This document shows, one piece after another, positions 10,966 to 22,046 of a stretch of DNA of 64,000 nucleotides. Source of the stretch: Bombardia bombarda (Eukaryota > Ascomycota > Sordariomycetes > Sordariales > Lasiosphaeriaceae). The translations under genes and the position numbers were made by a program. The stretch lies in assembly GCA_030512295.1 (NCBI GenBank), contig JAULSR010000003.1:620001-684000 (forward strand). Direction: 5' to 3'. Position 1 is the stretch's first letter, and each line of letters begins with the position of its first letter. The notes beneath the pieces are model-generated. The model worked only from the letters and a program-made list of their open reading frames with translations. It did no database searches and was not told where the DNA came from.

Positions 10966-13900
10966 CTAGACGGTTGCGCCAGCGCCCTCCAGCAGCCTGA
11001 TACACCATGTACGATCATACTTGATGGCCAAGGACAATGGCGTATTCCCTTCATCATCCCTCGAGTTGACATTCGCACCTCTTTCAATTAAATACTTGGC
11101 CATATATGCATTGGAATCTGTGTGTATGGACTGTAGTAATGGCGTTATACCCCTATCGGTCCTTGAATTGACATTGGCACCATGTTCGAGCAGATGTTGA
11201 ACTGCAGTAGGGACACCCCGTTTCCCCAACGATAAGTGTAGTACTGCATAATGTAATGGTGTCCTGCCATCTTGGCATCGCGATTCGATTTTGGCGCCAT
11301 GATCGAGTAGAAGCTTAACCAAATTATCACTACTTCCCATCATTGCATAATGTAATGGTGTCCTGCCTTGTTGGCATCGAGATTCGATTTCGGCGCCATG
11401 ATCGAGTAGAAGCTTAACCAAATTATCATTTCCTCTCATCATTGCATAATGTAATGGTGTCCTGCCATCTTGGCATCGCGATTCGATTTTGGCGCCATGA
11501 TCGAGTAGAAGCTTAACCAAAACATCACTTCTTCTCGTCGCTGCATAATGTAATGGTGTCATGCCGTCTTGGTCTCCTACCTCAGTATTGGCGCCGTAAT
11601 CGAGTAAAAGTTTGACGACGACGTCACCACCCGTATTGGAGGCCTCAAGGAGCAACTCTTCAACTGAAAGGTCGACGGGTACTAAATGTTCGTTGGCAAT
11701 GGCATAAATGAGTCGTGAGCCTCCGGTACTATATGGTGGAGTTGATCGGGCCCCTGACTTGTGCGGCCATGTGATGACATCCATATTCCCATTCCAAACA
11801 GCATGCGTCAATGGGGTTCGGCCATACTTGTCCCGGAGATCAACACCCCGCATGTAGCTATTTTTGCGTCTCTGACTAGGTTGCTCCGTGATCCTGCGCA
11901 GCGTACTTTTGCCGAAGTTAAGCAGTAGCTTAACAACAGCATCATGGCCGTTGCTTGCTGCCCAGGATATTGCTGTCCGATAAAACGTTTGATCCACATT
12001 TTTGAGGTCCCAGTATTTGCGAAATTTCATCGTCTTCAGTAGACACTTCGCCGTTGCTACAAGTCCAAAATATGATGCAGCCAAGAGAGGTGTAAAACCA
12101 TTAGGAAATGAAGTGTTCGTACTGGACCAGTAGATATAGAACCAAATCTTAAACCGGGCTAAGTTCGTATCACATATCGCCAGTATCGACTTGGCCACTG
12201 AAGCTTCAAATTCGATCGGCGACTGACGAACGTGAGAAGCCCAATGATTGGCAGAGTAGTCGAGAAAGAGGTGGTCATTGACGTATTCTGATACACCGTT
12301 GTACTTGTCCACTTGCAGAAGATCCGCTTCAAACTCCTGAAAGAGCAGGTGCCAGATGCAAATATCAGCCAGTATGCGGTGTGACACTGACACTTCTAAC
12401 GATTGCCTCCACTCCAGATCCTGGCTTCGAGAGGATGAGTTCTCGTCCATGTTCTGCAGGACAAGGAATTCTTTGGCAGTCTGGTGGAGTAAATATATCC
12501 TTGAGTCCACCACCACTACAAACAATCCACAAGCGTCTCGTATTTCCTCACTGAGGGCGCGTTCACCGTAGAGTTCTAACTCACGATAGGGCTTGTGATA
12601 CTTCTCGATCGCCAGTGCAAATCCCATTTCCTTTACAGTCAGAGGACGTGCTGCCACTATAACGATGTGCAAGATTTTTTTGGCCTTTCTCAAATCGCGG
12701 CTCTTTGAGAGTATCTTGTCGTAAGCCTCATCGACAGATTTCGGCAGCTGAGAAATGATATTGGCTATTTGCCGCTCATCAACAGAAGAATTCTCAATGA
12801 GGTCCAGGGTGAGGTGAACCCAGAGGTACGTTCGGTTGGGAATACGCATAAGCCCGTCGAGAAGACGTTGCTTATCGTCATCATCAAGCATCAGTATTCC
12901 CCCAACACCTTGCACCCGAGCTCCGATGAAGATATCAATCTCTCTTGAAATCTTCTCCGACTCGACGTCATCCTCCCCACTCAGATGAACGACGGCCAGT
13001 CTTGCAATGTCTTTGAGATGGAAGCTCTTGCGGATTCTACCAAACGGTCGGCTCGTTACGAGAAACTTCAAATTCGAATTTCTCGGGTTGCGGTATAAAT
13101 CGTTTAATGCTCGGGCTAAAAGGGAGCCATCTTCGCCTTGGCATTCGTCGATTGCGTCAAGGATACAGACAATCTCACCCGCGTTGTCATCTTCTGAGAC
13201 TTTGAGAAGGGTGTCCCAAAGTTCACTAAATGAGCTGATAAATTTCTCCTCGTTCTCCTCCAACTGGGCAATGATGTCTTCAGAGAAGAGCCAGGGTTTT
13301 TTGTCGAACAGCTGGTGCAGAATACAACAGAGCGCTCCCACCACACTCTTCTGGTCCTCGAAGTCGTCTTTGAAAAAGAAGTAGCATGTGGTTCTGGACC
13401 CGTCAGAGCGAACAACGTGGTCCACCAAGTATTTTGCAAGGACTGACTTTCCGCAACCGGGATCTGCGGACACCCAAAGCGCCTCTGACTTTTTCTCTTG
13501 CCAGTCTCGGAAAAGATTGTGCTCAACGAACCATTTGCATGTGCCTGGCGTGCGATCCGGATTTCGATCTTTTGCGTCTCTGTATGCCGACTTTTTGAGT
13601 TTATTCCAAGCCTTTCTTTTTTTGGCTGTCCAGCCCCGCTCCTGTCTACTCTCTATTGCCCGAGGGAGTGGCATAGGTGTACCTACACATGGTTAGCTTG
13701 AAACAATTTCCAGTCACACAGAGTCTGGATGCCATACTCTTTTTCCAATTCTCTACCAAGAATGCTTTCGCAGCAGCAGCCGCCGCAGCCGCTGCGTAAC
13801 CCTGCCATCTTTTGTTCTTATGACTGTCTGAATAGTCGCAAACGCTCTTGATAACCAAGGTTGATAGAGAGTCCCATGCACCTGCCCCTTCCATCTCGAA

Positions 13901-14893
13901 TGCAATGACCCCGTCACGAGAGGCGATCTCGTCTCGGTCCCGTCCAGATCTCATTACGGTGTCCCCAGAGGCAACAAGTCCAAAATGGACGATAGGCTGG
14001 ATCAACTCAGGTGACCTTTTACGAGATATCGTGTTTTGGTTATCGCATCCGAGTGTCTCGCATCTCTTCTCAGTTGCTTCGTTACAAAATTCTTCAGTGC
14101 CATTGGCACATATCGCACATTCCTCAGGCCTGTGATGCTTGTGATAGTAGTCCGGCTTGAAAAGTCGGTCATTGGTTCGCCCGGGATAGGCTGATTTATC
14201 ACGAGGTTGTTTTAGCTGCATGACGGATAGGTATTCCGATATTCTGTTTTGTAGAGATTTCACTCCTTGATCGGTTTGCAACTTAGCCAAAACAGCGCGG
14301 ATTTCGGGATTGGGTCTCGATAGATTATCCCGAGGCGTATCTTTTCGCACAAATTGGTTCGGGAATTGCCTCCCGAGGTCGTACTGGACAAGGCTATCAC
14401 TGATAACAACATCGCCAAGGAGAATCTCTTCGGTATGCTGCTTCCCAGATATCCTCTTGAACGGTGCGCCGCCGCAAATCCCAACCATCAGGACGATTCG
14501 AATATTTTGAAAGCTCTTGCGAAGATTTTCTGCGGCAGAAGCGGCAGCAACCTTCCCCATGCTGGGCATGTGTACCAAGACCACATCGTGGAATTCCATC
14601 ACACCAGCCGAGTATGCGTTCGAGTCCCCGATTTCCTTTCCATAAGGCCGAATATCGATCTCGTCGTCGAACAATGCTTGAACGGCGCTTGCCTCTATGG
14701 AGAGCGCACACATGATGGCGATCTCAAACCCATCTCGACCTTTCGGCCGTGGATATTCTCGCAGAGAGTTAGAAGTGCGGGTTGAATTGTCGATAGAGAG
14801 TGGAAGGGGGGATCCTAAGGGGGATCCAGTGGTGGTGTTCGAGCTGTGTACTGATTGCCGAAAGGGCATCAACCTCGTTTCGCTAACCTCCAT
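10966..14893 (-). CDS. NOD-like receptor: PNP_UDP - NACHT - ankyrin repeats
   Basis: Two exons, 14893-13738 and 13682-10966, encode 1290 residues. The 55-nt intron 13683-13737 has donor GTATGG, branch GCTAACC and acceptor TGTAG, and joins the two open frames in register (NWKK-STPMPLPR). Residues about 60-375 form a nucleoside phosphorylase (PNP_UDP) domain with VGICGGAPF and a C-terminal EMEGAGAW motif, interrupted by a cysteine-rich insert. NACHT follows, with Walker A ADPGCGKS near 459-465 and a Walker B-like DAIDEC near 561-566. The C-terminal third is ankyrin repeats of the GRTPLHYA..LVKLLLDHGA type; four of them are nearly identical in DNA. Fungal proteins of this layout are counted among NLRs linked to heterokaryon incompatibility and immunity (Dyrka and co-workers), but the ligand here is unknown. 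An alanine run lies near the end of the PNP domain. Confidence 0.92.
11247..11642 (-). repeat. four 99-bp tandem ankyrin-coding units
   Basis: The phrase CATAATGTAATGGTGTC recurs on the plus strand at 11247, 11346, 11445 and 11544, exactly 99 bp apart, which is one 33-residue ankyrin repeat. Units 1 and 3 are identical for nearly 80 nt, including the positions where unit 2 differs. Unit 4 is more diverged. The spacing keeps the reading frame, so unit number can change without breaking the protein. Confidence 0.95.
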
Positions 14894-15593
14894 CGTGCCA
14901 CTACCTTCCAGGGATGGTATTGACGAAGGAGGAAAGCGAAAGCGCGAGAAGGAGGGTATCGCGAGGCCTCGCGGCAGTTGCGATAATGGTCAAGGTCTTG
15001 TCCTATGAGAACTGAAATAAAAAAGAATGGGCTCTGGCCGCGCTGGAATAGTCCTATCTGACATACTATGTCAACTTCAAGTGGATGAGATAAACAGACA
15101 AGAGCAGAAAAGTTAAGGAAATTGGGGCCTCGTCCAGACTTCTATTTCATGGATGCCTCACTGCAGTGGTGGGTGGGGAATGGTGAGCTCCTATGACAGC
15201 TCAGCAATGCGCCACAATGTAACCACACAGCTGAAAAGCCTAACAGTTGCCCAAAACCATCAAGTTTTCTCTTCAACAACTATCGCTCCCAAGGCATTCA
15301 GCCTTTTCGAACCCAAAGGACGTAGCTGACTTAGGGTTATCTCGAGACTTGCGAGCTGCAAATAATCAAGGAGTTGATGTCACAGGGACAATATCATTGT
15401 TAACACATTCATTGCCTTTCTCTTGTGGGCGATATAGTTGATATTTGTACCTGAAAGCCCCGCTGAAAGCCCCGTAGGGTATATATGACTCAACGTTTCT
15501 TTCGTACTATGAAGAGCAGTTTCAGCCCCCAAACCCCAAAATCTCATGCTGTCAGAACCTTTACTTCATCTTCCAGGTTGAAGACAAAGCCTA
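14894..15593. other. NLR promoter and 3' flank of the small secreted-protein gene
   Basis: The 700-nt stretch has no supported gene. It lies upstream of the NLR start and downstream of the secreted-protein stop, both on the minus strand. A direct duplication, CTGAAAGCCCCG, occurs at about 15451-15474. Confidence 0.5.
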
Positions 15594-16151
15594 TCACCGC
15601 CGATCACGGCGGAAGGCCGACACCGTGAAGTTTTCAGGTCCGGTGTAGACCTGGTGCTGGAATTCGCCATCTCCTTTGAGGGGAATATCGTTCCGAGGGA
15701 CGACATAGACACCCTCGTCTATGCTCCCATCGTCGACCTGGCGAACTATGCTGAGAATGGCGCATCCGTCGGGCTGCACATTCCATTTGAACGAGACATG
15801 CGTTGAGCTGTTGCCGCAATACGTCTGCTCAACATCCGACAACTTCTCAGAGAGCGTCGTGCCATACTTGTCACAGTGGAACTGGGCTGCCTCGGGAGGA
15901 AAGGACACGAGGAAATCAAAGCTGAGTGAGAGGTCAATCACTTGAATGGACGTAGTAATAGACAATATGTAGGGCATGACTTACTAGTCTCGATGGCTGA
16001 GAGTTACAGCTGACGCCATGAAATTGGTGACGTTCCAAGGAGGAAGGACCGTTACCTTGTGTTCAGTGCGTGGGTATGGCGCTGGAGCTGGCAGGGCATA
16101 AATGCTCATTGCAGTCGATGCAATGATGGAAATGATATATCCGAATTTCAT
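15594..16151 (-). CDS. small secreted protein of unknown function
   Basis: Two exons, 16151-15985 and 15921-15594, encode 164 residues. The 63-nt intron 15922-15984 has donor GTAAGT and acceptor CACTCAG. The ATG at 16151 starts a clear signal peptide (MKFGYIISIIASTAMSIYA) followed by a proline-rich stretch. The mature part has only three cysteines (near FHCDKYG, QTYCGN, DGCAI) and two N-x-T/S sequons, NVT and NFT, besides NSS. It is strand-rich, so a small beta-sandwich is possible. I do not recognise the family; size and export make it effector-like or cell-surface-like. It lies about 700 nt upstream of the NLR on the same strand, which may be chance. Confidence 0.75.
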
Positions 16152-18508
16152 CGTGTCCTAGGATGCTCAGTTGCCTTTGAATATGTGATTTCGTATGGGG
16201 GTCGACGATGATCGAAGGTGTGTGTTCAAGGGCCAGTCTTGGCTCTTGTGTTAGAGGATGGCTCGTCGTGACCTTTATACGAAACAACTGTCCCCTGGAC
16301 AAATGTGAGGGTAAAGCAAACGACAAAACCTCATTCGTGGGCATCAAGCAGCGCAGGCTCCAAGGTGTTAAGAAGCAGCGCGATTGACTTGCAATCTGAA
16401 CCGGGGAGAGGTCATGGGTCGATAAACACCGCCAAGAGGTGCCGTGGGCAGACTTTCATGGCTGGGAAAAGTGGCATGAGTTGTCCAGTTATTCTAAGTC
16501 GCTCCTGCCTCCTCCCGTCGGAGTCAAAGCCACCGGTAAGTACCTAACGAAGGTGTGCTGGAGCATCGGCTTTTCGGGTGAATTGACCACCATTTTCTTG
16601 ACGTCACGCACGCGTGGACTTCTGCCCGTCGAATCGTCGATACAATGATAACCTATTCCCCTGCCCATCGGGAGATACGTTTCACTTAAACGGCCCGCGA
16701 CAGCACAGTAAAGTCCGATCCTATAAGGATAGCTTCCATTCCAACTGCAATCTCCACGGCACCTTCGAGTCCCCTTTACGGCCTCTGGTGCTCAACGCAC
16801 GCACGCATGGGCACATCCTGACCCGAACTCGCACGATCGAGATCCTGATCGTGGTAGCAGATTCCCGATTTTTGCTTGGTGCCAATCTGCAATGGTTGAC
16901 AGATGAGAATAGTTCAGGGTTAAGCATCCGAACGATATCCATCCTCGGGGAGACTGGAGCAACACGTCAGCCGTGAACGTAACAGCGAAATGGTCTGAAC
17001 GACGACTCTCAAAGCTTAAAAGTATAAACCAAATTGAACCTCTGACATAGAATTAGGTATTCTATGTAACAAGCTGTCAACGTGAAAGTGGCTGACCACG
17101 TGGAGGATGATAATGTGAGCTACAGACGTATTGCTGCGCCGCAAGAGGAACCTCAAGACGCCTTGCAGAAATCATGTCGTCACCGGTCGTTTGAGAGGGA
17201 ATTTGGTATGTCAAGATACCCAGCAACTGGTATTATCTCAAAATAAAATACCAAGATCGCTTCAGCTACCCCAAATGCTCGCGTGTGTCGAGATGTAAGA
17301 ACCTAAAGGATTCGTCAAACCTCGGGCAGCCCTGAAGCAAAATAATGGAGATAAGAAAGATACTTCCCGATCAGGTCGGCATTATTGTTAGGTATCTAGG
17401 CATAACAGAGGCACCCTTGTGCATACTTGAAAATAGCTGATCAGCCACTCGCTTTGTGTTTTGTAAGGTTGGGGCTGTCTTTCCGCATTCGACGTTGATA
17501 GGCATTTGAGAGCGGTGACTGGCCAAAGACTGCTCATCCCGCAGTAGCTAGGTAGCTGCTCTGCCCCACCTTACAACACCGCCAGCTCACCGGGCAGCGG
17601 TGGGCAGCGGCCCGGCAGACGGGCGGCTTCCTTGTGATTTGGTACGAACGGACTCCCTGGTGCCCAAGGTGCAGGTTAGGGGTAGAAAACTCGGTGCTCT
17701 CCATGTCCGCCTCTTTGTCAATCTTTTCCTCTTCTTTTCTCTCTCTCTCATCCCCATCTACACCTACCAACAGGTGCTCGATGCTTCGATTGAGGGTGTC
17801 TTTGGAAAGGGGACGCCGGATCGGAGCTTAGGTTGTCAGTTGGAAAGAGTGGGACAAGTCGTCACCCGCGACTGCCCATCTCATCTCCGACACGGCTCAG
17901 TGCCAGTGACGGGACCTGACCAGGGGCCCTGCCACTGAACCAAGGCACTGGCGTTGTTCTGGAAGCCATCTCGACTCAAAACAAAAACAAAAACCTTCTC
18001 TCTCTTTTGAACCGAGACGATTTTCTGCGATTTGGTCCCCTCTTCTGGATACGCAAAGGAGCGGGCTCGCCTTCCTTCCTGGTATGTATGAACTGCACCT
18101 TCCGGCCTCTACTCTCTCCTCCATCTTTCCTTCCCCAAACAACACTTACAGGCGTCCCTGCCCCGCCCAGTTGGCGGAACCGTAATCAAAAAAAGGTTTT
18201 GGGCCTGCCTGGTGTCCCTGTCAATGCCAAGAGGCCCATTCTTAGTGGCTGCAGCCCCAGAATTATTTTTACAGCGCCCCTTCCATCCATCACTCCAATA
18301 TCGGGCCAACTTGCAAGCGTACGCGTTTTTGACACATCTCCCGACCACAGCCGAATTTCCACTCTCAAAGAATCCACCACTTCCACGCACGACTTCCTCA
18401 CAGAGCAACTTTGAAGCGCCAATTCACAGACTTGCCAGCTCTCCGCCGCACTCTTAACCTTTCTCTCGCCATTTTCGCCTCGTAGAGCATCTGCCATCCA
18501 ACCTATTC
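16152..18508. other. long intergenic region, promoter and leader of PRA1
   Basis: No gene is supported in 2.36 kb. A CT-rich tract at about 17720-17755 and A-rich stretches near 17980 suit a promoter and transcript leader. A leader intron is possible: GGTATGT near 18080, CTCTTAAC near 18450 and CTCGTAG ending at about 18486. That would remove about 400 nt just before the PRA1 ATG, but this is not certain. Confidence 0.4.
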
Positions 18509-19042
18509 ATGATGGCCCGCATCCAGATCCCCCTCGACGTCTTGACGTCTCGTCTCAACCTAGGCGACCGTTTCGCCAACATGCGCTCTGGATCCCTCTC
18601 GAGCCGCTTCTCGAACCTGCGCCCCATCTCCGAGTTCTTCGACATCAAGCGCGTCTCTAAGCCGGCTAACTTCGCCGAGATGCAATCGCGCGTCAACTAC
18701 AACCTCGGCCACTTCTCGAGCAACTACGCCGTCGTCTTTGTCGCCCTCTGCATCTACTCGCTCATCGGAAACCCGTGGCTGCTCTTCGACATCGTCTTCC
18801 TGGTCGCCGGCATGTACTTGATTGGCTGGCTCGACGGCCGTGACCTCGAGATTGGCCAAAACCGGTTCACAACCCTGCAGCTCTACATGGGCCTGTACGT
18901 GACGGCTGCCCTGATCGGACTTATTGGAGGGCTCCTCGGCACACTGATGTGGCTGGTGGGTGCCGGCGGCGTGGTCATTATCGGCCACGCTGCTTTTTTG
19001 GACAAGCCTATCGACGAGGCTTTTTCCGGGGAGGCGGTCTAG
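18509..19042 (+). CDS. PRA1 family protein (prenylated Rab acceptor)
   Basis: A single exon of 177 residues starts at the first of two adjacent ATGs. PRA1/Yip3 proteins are small ER/Golgi membrane proteins that bind prenylated Rab GTPases and act in vesicle traffic. The protein has the family layout: an N-terminal cytosolic part with RPISEFFDIKRVSKP and NLGHFSSNYAVV, then two long hydrophobic hairpins (about 78-110 and 128-165). It ends in DKPIDEAFSGEAV, the usual short acidic tail of fungal members, which supports the TAG at 19040-19042 as the true stop. The next open frame begins only tens of bases later on the same strand. Confidence 0.88.
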   Translation: MMARIQIPLDVLTSRLNLGDRFANMRSGSLSSRFSNLRPISEFFDIKRVSKPANFAEMQSRVNYNLGHFSSNYAVVFVALCIYSLIGNPWLLFDIVFLVAGMYLIGWLDGRDLEIGQNRFTTLQLYMGLYVTAALIGLIGGLLGTLMWLVGAGGVVIIGHAAFLDKPIDEAFSGEAV

Positions 19043-19111
19043 GTGGTCGGCCGCGAGCTCCCAAATTTGCGCCCCAATGGGGAAGACCATCGAGGCGCGA
19101 GCGGAGGAAAC

Positions 19112-20583
19112 ATGGAGCGCGCAGGGGGAGTGACGAGGCTGAGCAGAACTGGTGGGAGTCTGGCCAGCAGCAGAGAGTGGTGGAGGAGTTGGACAGTGAT
19201 GATGACACGGATACGCAAGGCGCTGGTTTGGCTTCTACATCGTCCGGACATAGGTTTGCGAGCGATCCACTTCGGTTTACGGGCGTGGACTTGGGCGACA
19301 GGAGTGACAGGGGCGCCACCGGTGGCGGTGGTGCCCGATCACGGAGGAATTATGCATATGAATCAGAGGAGGAGGAGGACGGCGACAGCGAGAGTTCAGA
19401 CGATGATTCTGAGGAAGACTCGGACGGCGATGGCGATCAATCGCGCATGGTGTTGCTAGATGGGGACGATAGGGAGGATGTCTTGTACGAGTCTGCTATG
19501 GCACGAATACGACGGGCCCAGGCAAAGGGGAAGACGGAGGTAAAATTGAGCAAGGAAGAGCTGGCTGCGATTGAGCGCCGCAGACGACGCATGGAAGGCG
19601 AGGAGCGCAGGAAACGGAGGGAGCAGCGGTTTGCTGTTCCTCTTTCACAGCTCGAACCGGTTTCGCGCAAGAAAAGACGTTCGCTACCGGACGATAGCCT
19701 ACCCCAACGTCAGTCCCCGACTACGACCGAAGGAAAACAGCAACCGGTATATCCCCCCATGGGCTATTTTCCTCCGCCTTCATCCTCGCGCGCCCCGCGA
19801 CCGCGTTCTGGGACGTCTTCGTCCAGGTCGTCTGGGCAATCTGGTCGGACTGCCATCGACCGGGAGCAGAGTTCCTCACCATTTTCTTATTCTTATGTCG
19901 ACCACGCAGCATCCGCACGCCACTCTTCTGACCCGGCAGCTGGACGACCTCGCTCTCAGGCTTCGATGCCGAACAATTACTCTTCTCCGAGCGCCTCAGC
20001 TCCCATGGCGCCTGAACCCTTGAACCAGTCTCAAAATCAGATGGATCCATTCCAGTACATGACTGCAGGCGCGCGCGCCTCATATCACGCCGGGAATAGA
20101 CCCGCGCGTCAAAGCGTGTTGGGACCGCCGGCTGACGTGGCCTTCAATTATGGTACTGGTCCCCTCCCACGAGGCGGGCCACCGCCACCTTCTGCCGCTG
20201 GACGTGCGGTCAGGACGCAGAGCAAGGAGGAGCCATCCAGCGAGGAACAGACATCGAGCGAGGAATCGGAAGACGACGACATCAGACCCGTGCCCCCAAA
20301 GGTCACGAACCCTGGCCATGTTGCTAGACTTGTCAATTCAGTCAATAGCAATCGCGGGCAACCGTTTGCCAACGTCGCTGCTGCTCCTCAGGCAAGACCG
20401 GCACCGCCACCGGAACCTGAACCGCGAAGGCTGAGGAGTCATACGCCTCCCCCAGCAGTTGTTGATGCAAAGAAGCCTACTGCAACACAATCACCGCCTG
20501 TTAGGCGCAAGACAGTGGCAGGTGGTGGTGGTGGCGGCAGCGGCGGCGGGAAGGAGGCGGGAAGGAGGCGGAAAGGGAGATAG
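19112..20583 (+). CDS. low-complexity charged protein, start uncertain (probable 1-nt frame break)
   Basis: Frame 1 is open to TAG 20581-20583 and is clearly protein-like: acidic blocks (SDDDTDT, EEEEDGDSESSDDDSEED), a basic helix KLSKEELAAIERRRRRMEGEERRKRREQ, then about 300 residues rich in S, P, R and Q. Its first in-frame ATG is only at 19447. An ATG at 19112 in another frame would enter this frame if one G were missing from the G5 run at 19124-19128; it would then open MERAGG followed by SDEAEQNWWE. Alternatives are a non-AUG start or read-through from PRA1, whose stop is only 70 nt upstream. No known domain is visible; the predicted disorder and basic tail (RRKGR) suggest a nuclear or RNA-associated protein, by inference only. 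Confidence 0.55.
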
Positions 20584-21099
20584 GCTCATCTGATGTCGAA
20601 GTTCTTGTCGTTGTGAAGCCAAAACTGGAGTCTGGAGTGATGGATTCTCGCATGCCCGGATTACGGGGGGAGGGACAAAAACGCTAGCCTTTGGACTATT
20701 CTGAGTGACTGCATCGGTAGACTTGTTAGTATGTTATTATTAATAATGCATTTCTTTGACTGAATCATTTTGTGGTCTGACTGTTGAATGCGATCGATAT
20801 GTTGCTTATAACAGGTACAGAAGATTCAGCTGTATGTTCCCAAAGCCATGTATTTACTATTTATTCTGTCGTAGACAAGGATCAAAATGTATGCGTGGTT
20901 GAAAAGAAGAAAGGAAAGATCTTTTGGATCCAGGTATAAAGCTCCCAAAACGCCATCATGAAGGAAAATAATACAGTCCAGATGTATACATCATAGCAGA
21001 CAGACAAACTCGCGACAGCCAAACATCATGATGCCATGTCCTCTAAATCATGAAACCCATCATCCCTCATCAACAAGTCAGTCAGCCACCCACCCCGCC
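20584..21099. other. convergent 3' flanks
   Basis: This AT-rich 516-nt spacer lies between two converging genes. It has no coding signal and should hold both 3' UTRs. Confidence 0.5.
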
Positions 21100-22046
21100 C
21101 TACGAAAACATCTTATAGATCCCCTTCAACCCATCCCCCCACATCCCACCCCCACCACCGCCAAAGTTGTCCTTCTCCACGCTCCTCCTCTCCCACTGAA
21201 TCCCGCCATCCCTGCCGCGCTCAATAGAAGCATGGCTATGGTTGAACCCGCTTTTTGAGACACCACCACCGAGCCCACCGCTCGCCATGCGGACAGCCTC
21301 GCCGACCAGCCCGATGGAGTCGCCGCTGCCGGCCTTGGCGGCCATGCCGAGCATGCGCTCGACGACGCGCGGCAGGCGCAGGCCGAAGCGGGCGAGCAGC
21401 GCCGTCAGGGCGCCGCCGGTGATGAGGGGCATGATGACGAGCATGAAGACCTTGAGGGGGTGGCGCTTGGCGTAGTAGACGAGGTCGCGCAGGAGGCGCT
21501 TGAGGCGGCGGAGGACGCGCGAGACGAAGTTGGGGCGCGGGGAGCGCTTGTAGTAGGATGGGGAACGGTTTCCGCCTGGGTTGGTGTTGTTAGTATCTCA
21601 GTCAGGTACATATTGGGTTAGAAGGGGGGGGGGGGGGGGGAAGGAGGGGGAAGACATACCGAATCCGCTGAAGAAGCTGCTGCGGCTGGCGTTGCCTAGG
21701 TTGAAAAAGGACCTGTCCTTTTCCTTGTCCTTGTGGTGGCTGCTGCTGCTGCGGTGGTGGTGATGGGACTTGGTGCGTTTGTAGTCCAGGTCGGAGTCGT
21801 CGTCGGCGCCGCCGCCAAAGATGGAGGCTGCTAACCCGCCCAGTCCACCGCCGCCAGCGTGAGAGTGGCTGTGGGAGTGGGAGTGGGAGGAGTGGGCGGC
21901 GCCATGGCGGGATCGGGAGTGCGAGCGCGACTTGCTTCGCGACCGGTCCTTGTGGCGATGCGACGAGGAGCGGTGGGATTTGGAGTGCTTGGAGTGCTTG
22001 GAGGGGCGGCGGAGACGACCGAGGACAGGTCGTCGAGGAGGCCCAT
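21100..22046 (-). CDS. His/Ser/Arg-rich protein with one C-terminal membrane segment (probable 1-nt frame break)
   Basis: The exons are 22046-21660 and 21575-21100, with an 84-nt intron 21576-21659 (donor GTATGT, C17 run, acceptor CCCAG). The long exon-1 frame encodes repeated SKHSKHSKSHRSSS, HSHSHSHSHAGGG and DDDSDLDY blocks. Exon 2 gives a basic amphipathic segment (RVLRRLKRLLRDL), a membrane span VFMLVIMPLITGGALTALLA, and a glycine-rich tail ending GDGLKGIYKMFS. That frame has no ATG. The ATG at 22046 opens MGLLDDLSSVV in another frame and would run into the long frame if one base were missing from the run read as GGGG at 22003-22006 (plus strand). The function is not recognised. Confidence 0.65.

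Noticed and set aside
11247..11642. Regular repeats that might suggest a CRISPR-like array
   Set aside because: The 99-bp period has no unique spacers and encodes ankyrin repeats in frame; the organism is a eukaryote.
13672..13674. Treating the NACHT-ankyrin frame as a separate gene starting at MPLPR
   Set aside because: A canonical 55-nt intron with branch site joins it in frame to the PNP domain, matching the known PNP-NACHT-ankyrin layout.
18949..19111. GTG at 18949 as start of the charged protein
   Set aside because: GTG is not a normal start in fungal nuclear genes, and the extra residues lie in the PRA1 coding sequence read in another frame.
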